From JAXLWB01 sp046328715 (GTDB lineage: Bacteria > Chloroflexota > Anaerolineae > Caldilineales > Caldilineaceae): DNA of 64,000 nucleotides. The notes under the pieces are model-generated. The model had not been told where the DNA came from. It was given only the letters and a program-made list of their open reading frames with translations, and did not search any database. Position numbers and translations under genes: made by a program. Position 1 is the stretch's first letter, and every line of letters starts with the position of its first letter. This document shows, piece by piece, positions 55,829-63,936 of this stretch. The stretch is from contig JAXLWB010000005.1 in the NCBI GenBank assembly GCA_046328715.1, forward strand, positions 232,989 to 296,988. Reading direction: 5' to 3'.

Positions 55829-56213
55829 CGTGTTTTTCCTTTTCAAAACTCTTGACTAATGCTGGTGACGCTTGGCAACGCCAGGCATTGAGCAACAATG
55901 CCTCTAGTTCGACGGCGTCCACGGCAGCGAGGCGCACAAGGATGGCTGGGAAGCCGTTATAGTGCGGTTCGGTGAAGAATTTGGCTGGCTGGGCTTCAAT
56001 CAGCATCTCTTTTTCCAGGTTGTTCTGGACGCGGATGGCGATTACGCCCTGGTTGGGTACCTTCGGCTTCTTGGGATCGACTCGCTCCATCCAGACCCAA
56101 GCGAAGCCCTTTGACTTCCCTTTGTTTAGCACCGCATAGGCAATGTGCCCTTCTTCGTGGGTGGTTTCCGGGAAAGAAAGGGCGATGCGCTGGAGATCAG
56201 TGAGGTCGGCCAT
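55821..56213 (-). CDS. MmcQ/YjbR family DNA-binding-like protein
   Basis: ATG 56213 follows AGGAGAAC; the longer frame from 56246 has no ribosome site. The 130-residue product has RIALSFPETTHEEG, AYAVLNKGKSKGFAWVWMER, and EAQPAKFFTEPHYNGFPAILVRLAAVDAVELEALLLNAWR, the CyaY-like double-wing pattern of MmcQ/YjbR. The family's function is not established. It overlaps and is probably coupled to the SET-domain gene. Confidence 0.87.
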   Translation of the reverse strand: MADLTDLQRIALSFPETTHEEGHIAYAVLNKGKSKGFAWVWMERVDPKKPKVPNQGVIAIRVQNNLEKEMLIEAQPAKFFTEPHYNGFPAILVRLAAVDAVELEALLLNAWRCQASPALVKSFEKEKHDE

Positions 56214-56366
56214 GAGTTGTTCTCCTAAAAGTGAGCACTGTTTCACGATTACGGATCAGGATGTAGTATACTGTTCGGCTACAGGTAACGGCTGTAGGTG
56301 GCATTTTTAAGCTAAGTTCGAAAAGAAAAGTGAGTCGCTCATCATTGAAAAGTGTGATTGCCCAAA

Positions 56367-56434
56367 AACGTCCCCGGCACGGCGCAAACGATTTTCATAC
56401 TACCTACAACTTTCTGCGCCGTGCCGGGGACGTT
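56367..56434. repeat. 20-bp perfect palindromic repeat, AACGTCCCCGGCACGGCGCA type
   Basis: Arms 56367-56386 and 56415-56434 are perfect complements with a 28-base loop, ending 25 bp before the next start. A half-copy with one mismatch occurs at 13715-13734, so the sequence is dispersed. Confidence 0.75.
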
Positions 56435-56459
56435 AGTTTAAATCTTACAGGAGGATGCT

Positions 56460-56876
56460 ATGACCAATGTAAACGACTGGAACCAGGCAATTATTGCGGA
56501 ATTCCGGGCAAATGGCGGGAAAGTAGGCGGTCAGTTTGCGGACGCCACGTTGCTCTTGTTGCACACAACAGGTGCTAAGAGTGGTCAACCACGCATCAAC
56601 CCGGTAGTCTACACCACCGATGGGGATCGGCTTGTCGTGATTGCCTCCAAAGCTGGTGCTCCCACCAATCCCGACTGGTATCACAACATCGTCGCTAATC
56701 CGTTAGTCACGGTAGAGGTTGGCACAGAACAATTTCAAGCCCATGCCACGGTTGCAGCCGAACCTGAGCGTACACGCTTGTTTGAGCAGATGGCTGCCCA
56801 GCGGCCCGGTTTTGCCGAGTACCAGCGCAATACCACACGTGTGATACCCGTGATCGTCTTAACACGGATTGGATAG
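56460..56876 (+). CDS. Deazaflavin (F420)-dependent nitroreductase family protein
   Basis: ATG 56460 follows ACAGGAGG. The 138-residue product has the Ddn-family pattern LLLLHTTGAKSGQPRINPVVYTTDGDRLVVIASKAGAPTNPDWYHNIVANPLVTVEVG, a split beta-barrel with the GAKSG and PDWYHN motifs, and a RPGFAEYQRNTTRVIPVIVLTRI tail. Such enzymes reduce enones or nitro groups with reduced F420, so the organism probably makes F420. Single gene. Confidence 0.9.
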   Translation: MTNVNDWNQAIIAEFRANGGKVGGQFADATLLLLHTTGAKSGQPRINPVVYTTDGDRLVVIASKAGAPTNPDWYHNIVANPLVTVEVGTEQFQAHATVAAEPERTRLFEQMAAQRPGFAEYQRNTTRVIPVIVLTRIG

Positions 56877-56878
56877 GC

Positions 56879-57313
56879 TTATTCTTTCCAGCGTTGAACG
56901 TTGGAACCACTGTCCGTATAAACGTTCATAAACGCCGATTCAACCGTCAGCCGAAACAGAATGTAGCGATCACGCGGATTGTAGCTGGCGGCTTGTATAG
57001 CCTGTTGTCGAACTGTTGGGTCCGTGACCAAACTTGCACGTCCAGATACATAAAATTCGCCACCCCCGCCATCCATATTTTCTACAGCACAGTGCAAACT
57101 ATAACGGCCATCTCGTTGTAGATCCTTACCTTTGGGCGAAGTCGGCTCCATAAAGAGAAACAATTCATCACCCACGATCGGCGTAACGGGATGAACGCGC
57201 GGTGAACCATCGGCCCGTACTGTGCCCAGATATCCCACCCTGCTCTGAAAACGAGTTTTGCCAAATGCTGCGATGTCTGCTGCCTGTTGTGTAAATTCCT
57301 TCCAACTCGCCAT
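56879..57313 (-). CDS. Pyridoxamine 5'-phosphate oxidase-like FMN/F420-binding protein
   Basis: The 144-residue split-barrel protein has the typical RVGYLGTVRADGSPRVHPVTPIVGDELFLFMEPTSPKGKDLQRDGRYSLHCAVE segment. GAGGAG lies upstream of ATG 57313. It is not the vitamin B6 enzyme PdxH itself, which is longer, but a flavin-type reductase of the same fold. It lies back to back with the Ddn-family gene (stops three bases apart). Confidence 0.87.
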   Translation of the reverse strand: MASWKEFTQQAADIAAFGKTRFQSRVGYLGTVRADGSPRVHPVTPIVGDELFLFMEPTSPKGKDLQRDGRYSLHCAVENMDGGGGEFYVSGRASLVTDPTVRQQAIQAASYNPRDRYILFRLTVESAFMNVYTDSGSNVQRWKE

Positions 57314-57504
57314 AAGTCGCTCCTCTCAAGACGGGTCTTCATTTTCTGTAAACCTTTCCGACAGTTGTATCTATTCAGACAACAGTTTACCAGAAAGATC
57401 ACAAACAAACCAGCCTTATATGGTGGAGCCACTAATGGCTCGATTTCTGTATCGCTGGCAGATGCCGTCTTGAACAAAAACAACACCTACAATATGATGA
57501 GGCT

Positions 57505-58212
57505 ATGAAAAAGCACACTGGATCTTCCTATGACGAAATCGCCGAGAAGTATGCCGATCTCCAGGACCAAAAGCCTTGGAACCGTTATTTTGAACGCCCT
57601 GGCATGCTTCGTTTCTTACCCAATGTGGCTGGTAAGGTGGTACTGGATGCAGGCTGTGGTCCTGGCTTCTATGCTGCCTATATGGTGGACCAGGGTGCCC
57701 ATGTAACGGCCTTTGACTTCAATCCACTCTTTGTTGAGCGTACGCGGCAACGAACCAGCCAACGGGCCAAGGTCCTACAGGCCGATCTGGCAGAACCCTT
57801 CACCTTTGCTACAGATGGCTCCTTCGATCTGGTTGTCGGTGTCTTGGTCATGCACTATCTGCAAGATTGGCTTCCGACGCTGTGCGAGTTTCATCGAGTT
57901 TTGCGCCCGAATGGGCAACTCCTCTTTTCAACGCATCACCCATTTACCGACCTACAGTTGTCGACCAGCGGTGACTACTTTGCAACCGAACTGCTTGAAG
58001 ATGAGTGGGATGAGGGCAAAGTGCAATTTTATCGCCGCCCGCTCTCCAAAATTTCGCACGATCTGCTTCAAGCTGGCTTTGTGATTGCTGAAATCGCTGA
58101 ACCGCAGCCTATCAAGCCGCCCGAGGGGGTGATCTTCGAGTCTTATGATCGGATCATGAAGACACCTCTGCGACTACTTGTGCGCGCACAAAAGAACAAT
58201 TTCCTGGCATAA
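57505..58212 (+). CDS. Class I SAM-dependent methyltransferase
   Basis: The 235-residue product has motif I VVLDAGCGPGFYAAYMVDQGA (about 50-70), motif II region VTAFDFNPLFVE, ADLAEPFTFATDGSFDLVVGVLVMHYL and the LRPNGQLLFSTHHPF segment of UbiE/Coq5-like enzymes. The N-terminus SYDEIAEKYADL is typical of Methyltransf_11 proteins. The substrate is unknown. GAGG is three bases ahead of ATG 57505. Confidence 0.9.
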   Translation: MKKHTGSSYDEIAEKYADLQDQKPWNRYFERPGMLRFLPNVAGKVVLDAGCGPGFYAAYMVDQGAHVTAFDFNPLFVERTRQRTSQRAKVLQADLAEPFTFATDGSFDLVVGVLVMHYLQDWLPTLCEFHRVLRPNGQLLFSTHHPFTDLQLSTSGDYFATELLEDEWDEGKVQFYRRPLSKISHDLLQAGFVIAEIAEPQPIKPPEGVIFESYDRIMKTPLRLLVRAQKNNFLA

Positions 58213-58357
58213 CCATCAATTTTTCACAAAAGTGACAACTGTCTGTCGATTTTGACGCGGCTCGTTCGTCGGATCTATAGAAGGAACCAATAACCTTTGG
58301 CAAGATGATGATTGTTTTGCCCAAACTTGATCCAACCGAACCAAAAGGAGCAACCCT

Positions 58358-58708
58358 ATGCGTTACCTGCTTTTGATCTACTCGAACGAAGCCGAAGCTG
58401 CCACCGCCACGCCAGAAGATTTACAGACGGTGATGAACGAATATTGGGCCTTTAACGAAGCCATCGACAAACGTGGTGCCAACTTAGGCGGCGAGGCGCT
58501 ACATGAGACCAGCAAGGCCACCACCGTGCGTATACGCGACGGCAAGGATCTGATCACCGATGGTCCGTTCGCTGAGACCAAAGAGCAACTCGGCGGCTAC
58601 TACCTGATCAGCGCCAAGGATCTGGACGAAGCCATCGAAATCGCCAAGCTGTGTCCCGGCTCGCGCCGTGGCTCCGTCGAAATCCGTCCGATTGTTGAGT
58701 TTGGCTAA
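58358..58708 (+). CDS. YciI-like (DGPF domain) protein
   Basis: The 116-residue protein has MRYLLLIYSNEAEAA, the DGPF-type motif LITDGPFAETKEQLGGYYLISAKDLDEAIEIAKLCPG, and the SVEIRPIVEF ending. Such proteins are the regular genomic partners of ECF42 sigma factors, as here (the sigma gene follows). AAAAGGAG precedes ATG 58358. The role of the protein is unclear; it is often the main target of the sigma factor. Confidence 0.9.
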   Translation: MRYLLLIYSNEAEAATATPEDLQTVMNEYWAFNEAIDKRGANLGGEALHETSKATTVRIRDGKDLITDGPFAETKEQLGGYYLISAKDLDEAIEIAKLCPGSRRGSVEIRPIVEFG

Positions 58709-58894
58709 TCCTAGTAGGACGAGATTGGAGATCAAACGCGCTTCCAACCACGCACAACCAGCGCTGAAAATAGCAGTTCGACAGTCCCTCGGAGGAATGC
58801 CGTGCTATTTCGTACGTGTTGTTCAAATTTATTGGTTGGCAATGCCCTTTGTAAGTCGGCTTGATGTTTGCTCTCCAATCTCTACTTCACTTCC

Positions 58895-60181
58895 ATGATC
58901 CACGAGCCTACGGTCCAACACACGGTCACTGCCACCTTTCGCAGTGAGGGCAGTCAAATTTTGGCGGCGCTGATCGGCTGGCTGGGTGATATCGAGCTGG
59001 CTGAGGATGTACTGCAAGATGCATATATCGCAGCACTTCAGCATTGGCCGCTGGATGGCATGCCTAACAATCCTGCGGCTTGGCTAACAACCACGGCCAA
59101 ACGCAAAGCAATCGATCGGGTACGCCGCGCTCGTATTGGGATGCATAAAGCTCAACAACTGGCTGAGCAACAGCTGCTGGCAAAAGAGATTGACGATGGA
59201 TTGGCCATGCCAAGCGAACCTTTTCCCGACGAACGGCTCAAATTGATCTTCACCTGTTGCCATCCTGCACTGGCACGCGAGGCGCAGGTTGCCCTGACGC
59301 TCAACACGCTGGGCGGCTTGACGACCGAAGAGGTGGCGAGTGCCTTTCTGGTGCCGCTGCCAACAATGGCCCAACGCTTGGTGCGCGCCAAGCGCAAGAT
59401 CCGTGATGCAGGCATCCCCTATCAGGTGCCGCCGCCCAACCTCTTGGCAGAACGAATCGATGCGGTGCTAACCGTGATCTACCTCATCTTTAACGAAGGC
59501 TACACCGCCAGCCACGGCCACCAGTTGATCCGCCACGATCTGTGTGATGAAGCGATCTGGCTAGGGCGGATGCTGGTTTCCTTGCTCGAAGCGCAAAAAA
59601 GCAACGTGCCACTCCCCAGCCGCGCCGAGGTGCTGGGACTGCTGGCCCTGATGTTGCTCCACGACTCACGCCGCAGCGCCCGAACCGATGCCGGTGGCGC
59701 GTTGGTCGTGCTCGAAGAGCAGGATCGCAGCCATTGGGATCATGCCAAGATTGCCGAAGGACGCTCCCTGCTCGAACAATCATTGCGTCGTCGCCAGCCA
59801 GGACCTTACCAATTACAAGCGGCGATCAGCGCGGTCCATGCCGATGCGGCTACGGCTGGAGAAACTGACTGGCTGCAAATCGTGGCCCTTTACGAAGAAT
59901 TGCTGAAAATCGTCGACTCGCCAGTGATACGCCTCAACCAGATCGTAGCCTTGGCGATGGCCGATGGCCCTTGGCGTGCCTTGCCCCTGATCGACCAACT
60001 GGAACGCAGTGATACTCTGGCAGGTTACTATCCACTCTACGCTGCTCGTGCTGACTTGCTGCGGCGCGCTGGTCGCAACCGTGAGGCTCATTTTGCCTAT
60101 CAACAGGCGTTGGCGATGTGCAAGAATGAAGCAGAGTGTCTCTATCTGCAACGTAGAATGAGCGAGGTTGACCGTGAATGA
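58895..60181 (+). CDS. ECF42-type RNA polymerase sigma factor with TPR-like extension
   Basis: From ATG 58895 the product has about 428 residues. Region sigma2 is present (GWLGDIELAEDVLQDAYIAALQHWP), then sigma4 (LTLNTLGGLTTEEVASAFLVPLPTMAQRLVRAKRKI). A long C-terminal extension (about 190-428) contains helical repeats and the VYLIFNEGY, LLMLLHDSRR and AISAVHADA motifs of ECF42/DUF6596. ECF42 factors lack an anti-sigma factor and use this extension for control. The preceding gene is the DGPF partner. No clear ribosome site exists. Confidence 0.9.
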   Translation: MIHEPTVQHTVTATFRSEGSQILAALIGWLGDIELAEDVLQDAYIAALQHWPLDGMPNNPAAWLTTTAKRKAIDRVRRARIGMHKAQQLAEQQLLAKEIDDGLAMPSEPFPDERLKLIFTCCHPALAREAQVALTLNTLGGLTTEEVASAFLVPLPTMAQRLVRAKRKIRDAGIPYQVPPPNLLAERIDAVLTVIYLIFNEGYTASHGHQLIRHDLCDEAIWLGRMLVSLLEAQKSNVPLPSRAEVLGLLALMLLHDSRRSARTDAGGALVVLEEQDRSHWDHAKIAEGRSLLEQSLRRRQPGPYQLQAAISAVHADAATAGETDWLQIVALYEELLKIVDSPVIRLNQIVALAMADGPWRALPLIDQLERSDTLAGYYPLYAARADLLRRAGRNREAHFAYQQALAMCKNEAECLYLQRRMSEVDRE

Positions 60182-60345
60182 GTTGAATGAGTATCCGCTC
60201 TACCCTTATCGAATTGCGCTCATGGCAAAATTGGCTTAGGCTTACACGTTGAGTCCGATGGCGAATATCGGTTTTCTGCGCGCTCTGTGGCAAAATTAGT
60301 GGATAACGTCACAAAACCCCTTCCACAATAACCAGGAGCAACCGA

Positions 60346-60840
60346 ATGAGCGCACCCTCTCCCATTTCCTCAGGTGAAGAACAGGCACGCCGACTTGAGG
60401 CTGTCTATGAACAACTCACACGTAGCTTGAATACCCCGAGTGTCGCATTGCGACTCGCCAACACCAAGTCCAACACTGAGTGGTCAGTCACCGAAGTGTT
60501 GGGTCACATGGTCGAGATGATTCCCTATTGGCTGGCTGCCTGTCGGACTATCATGGATGCTGATACCCCACCCACCTTTGGCCGCAGTTTGGATGCGCCA
60601 GAGCGGCTGGCTGGCGTCGAACGGGGTGCCAATACTTCCTTGCCAGAGATGCTGGCGCTGCTAAAACAGGAAGTCCAGCAAGGTGCAGCGACAATCCGTG
60701 CCATGAGTGATGCTGATCGGGTCAAACAAGGGATCAACCCGGCACGCGGTACCTTGACCGTGGCTGGCATCGTGGAGATGTTGATCGTATCTCATGCTGA
60801 AGGTCATCTGGCGCAAATCCAAGCCATCTTGGCGGAATAG
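60346..60840 (+). CDS. DinB family protein
   Basis: The 164-residue helical-bundle protein starts after AGGAG. EEQARRLEAVYEQLTRSL, SVTEVLGHMVEMIPYWLAA (with conserved His of the metal triad) and MLIVSHAEGHLAQIQAIL (the other two His) match the DinB/YfiT fold, which uses three His to bind a metal. It probably acts as a thiol-dependent transferase, such as those using bacillithiol or mycothiol. It lies ten bases before the M24 gene. Confidence 0.87.
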   Translation: MSAPSPISSGEEQARRLEAVYEQLTRSLNTPSVALRLANTKSNTEWSVTEVLGHMVEMIPYWLAACRTIMDADTPPTFGRSLDAPERLAGVERGANTSLPEMLALLKQEVQQGAATIRAMSDADRVKQGINPARGTLTVAGIVEMLIVSHAEGHLAQIQAILAE

Positions 60841-60849
60841 GAGGAGAAG

Positions 60850-62040
60850 ATGACATCGCTTCAGAGTAAACCAACTATTCCGCCGGCTGAATACCCGTTG
60901 CGCTGGCAGCAGGTGCAACAGATGATGGCCGAGCAAGGGCTTGATATTGTCATCGCCTATGCGGATGATCGAGCGACCTTTGGCCCGGCCCATGCCCGCT
61001 GGCTGGCCAACTTCCCTGTACACTTTGAACCAACTTGTATCCTGATGCCCAGGCAAGGCCAACCTGCTATGTTGGTCGGCCCGGAAAGCGACCAATACGC
61101 ACTGCTTGCCGGGCGTATCAGCGATGTGCGTGTCCTGCGCGAGTTCACCCATCCCAATGAGGATTACCCCTACGCCAAGATCCAGAGTCTGAGCGAAATT
61201 CTGGCGGAACTGGGACAGGATGCCGCCACCATACGCCGCGTCGGTGTGGCTGCGGGTGGATTGATGAGTGCCGATCTCTCCGCTGCGCTCCATCAGGTGC
61301 TGCCGACCGCTACTTGGATCGACGTGGAAAACGCTATGTGCGATCTACGTGCGCAAAAGACGCCAGCCGAGATCGCTGTCGTCCGTTACGCCTATCAGAT
61401 TGCCGAAGCTGGCTTGCAGGCAGCGCTCAATACAATCCGACCGGGTGTGACCGAAAGGGAAGTGGCTGCTGCGATCGATGCGGCGATGCGACATGCTGGC
61501 AGCGAAGGAACCGGGATCGACACCATTGTAGCCTCCGGCCCCAATACTCGACCGATCCTGGCCCGTTCGACCTTCCGCCCGATTGCCAAGGATGATCTGG
61601 TGCTCTTAACGATCGCCCCGCGCTACGAAGGCTATCATGCTGCAATCGGACGGGCTGTTTTGGTCGGTAATCCGGGAGAGGAGATTCAGCGCGCCTTGGA
61701 AGTGGCCACAGCCGCTCAGGAGGCTTGTTACCACGCGCTTCGACCCAACATTGAAGGCCGAGCCGTAGAAGCCATTGGCCGAAAGATTGTCAGCGATGCT
61801 GGGCTGGGTGACTACTTTCTTTACTCAGGCGTCCACAGCGTCGGCGTGATTGAGTTTGAACCGCCGATCTTTGGCCCCAGCAGTCCTGCGCTCTTGAAGA
61901 AAGATATGATCATCTCGGTCGATATTCCGCTCTTCAACACACCGTGGGGCGGTCTGCGCGTAGAAGATGGCTATTTGCTCACCGAGCAAGGGGCGGAGAG
62001 GCTCCATCACACGCCGTATCGACTTTTTAGTGAGCGCTAG
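60850..62040 (+). CDS. M24 family peptidase/creatinase-like protein lacking usual metal Asp residues
   Basis: The 396-residue product has an N-terminal creatinase domain (residues 1-145) and a pita-bread C-terminal domain (150-396) with RPGVTEREVAAAIDAAMRHAGSEGTG. Family residues include VHSVGVIEFEPP (a His position) and LRVEDGYLLTE (Glu). The segment where metal-dependent aminopeptidases have DxGxxYxGYxxD reads LTIAPRYEGYHAAIGR, so both metal Asp residues are absent. It is therefore more like metal-free creatinase-type hydrolases than Xaa-Pro peptidases. GGAGGAG precedes the start. Confidence 0.85.
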   Translation: MTSLQSKPTIPPAEYPLRWQQVQQMMAEQGLDIVIAYADDRATFGPAHARWLANFPVHFEPTCILMPRQGQPAMLVGPESDQYALLAGRISDVRVLREFTHPNEDYPYAKIQSLSEILAELGQDAATIRRVGVAAGGLMSADLSAALHQVLPTATWIDVENAMCDLRAQKTPAEIAVVRYAYQIAEAGLQAALNTIRPGVTEREVAAAIDAAMRHAGSEGTGIDTIVASGPNTRPILARSTFRPIAKDDLVLLTIAPRYEGYHAAIGRAVLVGNPGEEIQRALEVATAAQEACYHALRPNIEGRAVEAIGRKIVSDAGLGDYFLYSGVHSVGVIEFEPPIFGPSSPALLKKDMIISVDIPLFNTPWGGLRVEDGYLLTEQGAERLHHTPYRLFSER

Positions 62041-62182
62041 TTGGACTGTGATGTTTCGCATGAAGAGTGACCTGTGATACGTAAATTGCTAGCGAAAATT
62101 CACACATCACGGGTCACGGATCGTTTACCCTTGTATGGATCATCAACCTAGTGCAGTTTTAACAAAGTAGTTGGTCAAACTT

Positions 62183-62236
62183 CTTCCGGGAAGGGCCAGC
62201 GCCCAAGCCTGTCTATTGCTAGAGCCTTCCCGGAAG
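62183..62236. repeat. Palindromic repeat, CTTCCGGGAAGG type
   Basis: Arms CTTCCGGGAAGG and CCTTCCCGGAAG (62183-62194, 62225-62236) match those at 36615-36671. A further imperfect hairpin, GTGACCTGTGAT...ATCACGGGTCAC, lies just upstream (about 62067-62120), after the M24 gene. The 233-bp gap holds no gene. Confidence 0.7.
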
Positions 62237-62273
62237 ATTGCAAAATTACTCCGTTAGCCATGCACTAGAATGG

Positions 62274-62930
62274 TTACGCTGGCAATACCAGCCCTGCCAA
62301 CTCAATTTGTTCGTTCTGACGGCTGAGGACGATGTTGCTGGTGTCGCCGAGAATGTGGTCGACCACGCCAAAGCCTTTGGCGTCCACTGCGTTCATAAAC
62401 CGATCACGTTCAAAATAGTCTTCAATCTCTTGCCAGGTATGGCCGGAATGGCGACCCATCAGATGAAAGAGTTGGGTTTGCACCCGTTCTTGCTCGCGGA
62501 AGGCGATGCGCACATCTTCGGTATAGCCTTGCGAACCGCTGCTCGTGGGATGCATGTGGATCGTGGCATGAGGAAGCGCATAACGATGATTGGCTGCACC
62601 TGCTGCTAACAGCGCTGTACCCATGCTGGCGGTCATCCCGATTGCATAGGTATAGACCGGCGCTTTGACACTCTGCATGGTGTCGTAAATGGCTAAGCCT
62701 GCATAGACATCGCCGCCTGGACTGCTGATGTAGAGGTGAATCGGCTGATCGGAGCCATCGCCGTTGAGGTAAAGCAGTTGTGCCACCACGACGTTGGCCA
62801 CCTGCTGGTTGATCGGTGTGTTGAGAAAGATAATGCGGCTCTTGAGTAGCAGGCTGTAAATGTCATAGGCCCGCTCCCACGAGCCGTTGGTCTCGACCAC
62901 TGTGGGGATAAGCTGCTGAAAGTGGTACAT
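62274..62930 (-). CDS. clpP: ATP-dependent Clp protease proteolytic subunit
   Basis: ATG 62930 follows AGGAGTG; the longer frame overlaps the SRPBCC gene and lacks a site. The 218-residue product has RIIFLNTPINQQVANVVVAQLLYL, SSPGGDVYAGLAIYDTM, the nucleophile Ser102 in GMTASMGTALLAAG, the catalytic His in HATIHMHP (125 or 127), and NAVDAKGFGVVDHIL. It lies five bases after the SRPBCC gene, so it belongs to the ArsR operon. ClpP usually sits next to clpX or tig; here it looks like an extra, specialised copy. Confidence 0.92.
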   Translation of the reverse strand: MYHFQQLIPTVVETNGSWERAYDIYSLLLKSRIIFLNTPINQQVANVVVAQLLYLNGDGSDQPIHLYISSPGGDVYAGLAIYDTMQSVKAPVYTYAIGMTASMGTALLAAGAANHRYALPHATIHMHPTSSGSQGYTEDVRIAFREQERVQTQLFHLMGRHSGHTWQEIEDYFERDRFMNAVDAKGFGVVDHILGDTSNIVLSRQNEQIELAGLVLPA

Positions 62931-62935
62931 AAAAA

Positions 62936-63508
62936 TCACTCCTCTCCTTTTGTTAATTCCTGTAAACTCTTCAAACGCTCTGCCCAGCAGTTCTCCCACG
63001 CCTGGCTCCAAAGCTGGCTGATGACGGAGACATTTTGCGTTGTCGGACTGAACTCTGTGACTTGCCTTTGCCCAAAACGGCCAGGTAGCTGATTCATCAC
63101 GTTCGGTAACTGCCAGACTGGACGAATCACGACTGACTCCGGCTCTGTTGTCGCAGGCATGGGCAATGCTAGCGAAATCTGATGGACAACTCGCACAAGC
63201 GTCGCCTTGTCTGCCTCGTCCAGCGTGATGCGAATATTCATCTGGGTCGGCTGTTCCGCTCCTGGCAAGTGACCGGCCAGCAGCAGCGCCAAATGACGAG
63301 GCGGATCATACCTGGTGACCAGCCCTTCCAGTTGGTAGGGTAATCCGTTGATCTGGCCGCGCTCCATGCAACGCCCACCTGCTTTGGCTTCCATTGTGAT
63401 GTCCATGCGCCACCACTGACGCAGCGCCGCTTCGGTCCCCACGAACTGCCAAACCTGGGTGATCGGCGCGTGAATCGTAATTTCTTTGCTGATGGTGCCG
63501 GGCTTCAT
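62936..63508 (-). CDS. SRPBCC/AHSA1-type START-like protein
   Basis: The 190-residue product starts MKPGTISKEITIHAPITQVWQFVGTEAALRQWW, the typical beginning of AHSA1 domains, followed by LEGLVTRYDPPRHLALLL and IRITLDEADKATLVRVVH. It is a hydrophobic ligand-binding helix-grip fold, commonly paired with ArsR regulators. Its start overlaps the ArsR stop (63505-63508, ATGA), and ClpP follows five bases later. The last 40 residues are extra compared with the basic domain and end in QELTKGEE. Confidence 0.88.
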   Translation of the reverse strand: MKPGTISKEITIHAPITQVWQFVGTEAALRQWWRMDITMEAKAGGRCMERGQINGLPYQLEGLVTRYDPPRHLALLLAGHLPGAEQPTQMNIRITLDEADKATLVRVVHQISLALPMPATTEPESVVIRPVWQLPNVMNQLPGRFGQRQVTEFSPTTQNVSVISQLWSQAWENCWAERLKSLQELTKGEE

Positions 63509-63888
63509 GGAGTCTCTCCTCTCTCTCCATCGACTGGAACCTTGCCTTGTTCTGCCAGTTGTTTGAGGAGGGCGAGCCGTTCATCCCAGAGCGGTTCATA
63601 ATGCTGAAGCCACTCTGCCACCTGGCGTAAGGCTTCCGCTTGCAGTGAATATAGGCGCTCGCGGCCATCCGACTTAGCTTGTACCAGTTTTGCAGCGCGC
63701 AGGATACGCAGATGTTTGCTGACTGCCGGCTGGCTGATATGGTCGAGCCGGGAAACAATCTCACCTGCCCGCAGTGGACCTTCGTTGCGCAACAGATCGA
63801 GGATCAGGCGGCGATTGTCATCGGCAATTGCTCTGTAGGACGAAGAAGTGCTCATAGAATGGTTCAGATTACGCCTATTTTGCATCAT
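63505..63888 (-). CDS. ArsR-family winged-helix repressor
   Basis: The 127-residue frame may start at Met1 (63888) or at Met12 (63855, MSTSSSYRAIADDNRRLI); neither has a strong ribosome site. The HTH is RRLILDLLRNEGPLRAGEIVSRLDHISQPAVSKHLRILRAAKLVQAKSDGRERLYSLQAEAL, without the metal-binding ELCVCDL motif. It is probably an autoregulator of the ArsR-SRPBCC-ClpP operon, given the palindrome over its promoter. Confidence 0.9.
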   Translation of the reverse strand: MMQNRRNLNHSMSTSSSYRAIADDNRRLILDLLRNEGPLRAGEIVSRLDHISQPAVSKHLRILRAAKLVQAKSDGRERLYSLQAEALRQVAEWLQHYEPLWDERLALLKQLAEQGKVPVDGERGETP

Positions 63889-63910
63889 TATATAACTAAT
63901 TGGTTATATA
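63889..63910. promoter_or_regulatory. ArsR-type operator palindrome
   Basis: TATATAAC-TAATTG-GTTATATA is a perfect 8+8 inverted repeat lying immediately downstream of and touching the -10 element. Size, AT-richness and position fit an autoregulatory ArsR site. Confidence 0.7.
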
Positions 63911-63936
63911 TTAGCGCAAAAGCTTTTGTATGTCAA
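63908..63936 (-). promoter_or_regulatory. Promoter of the ArsR-SRPBCC-ClpP operon
   Basis: On the minus strand, TTGACA (63931-63936) and TAATAT (63908-63913) are separated by exactly 17 bp. Transcription should begin near 63901, inside the palindrome, and 13 bp before the first possible start codon. Confidence 0.75.
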
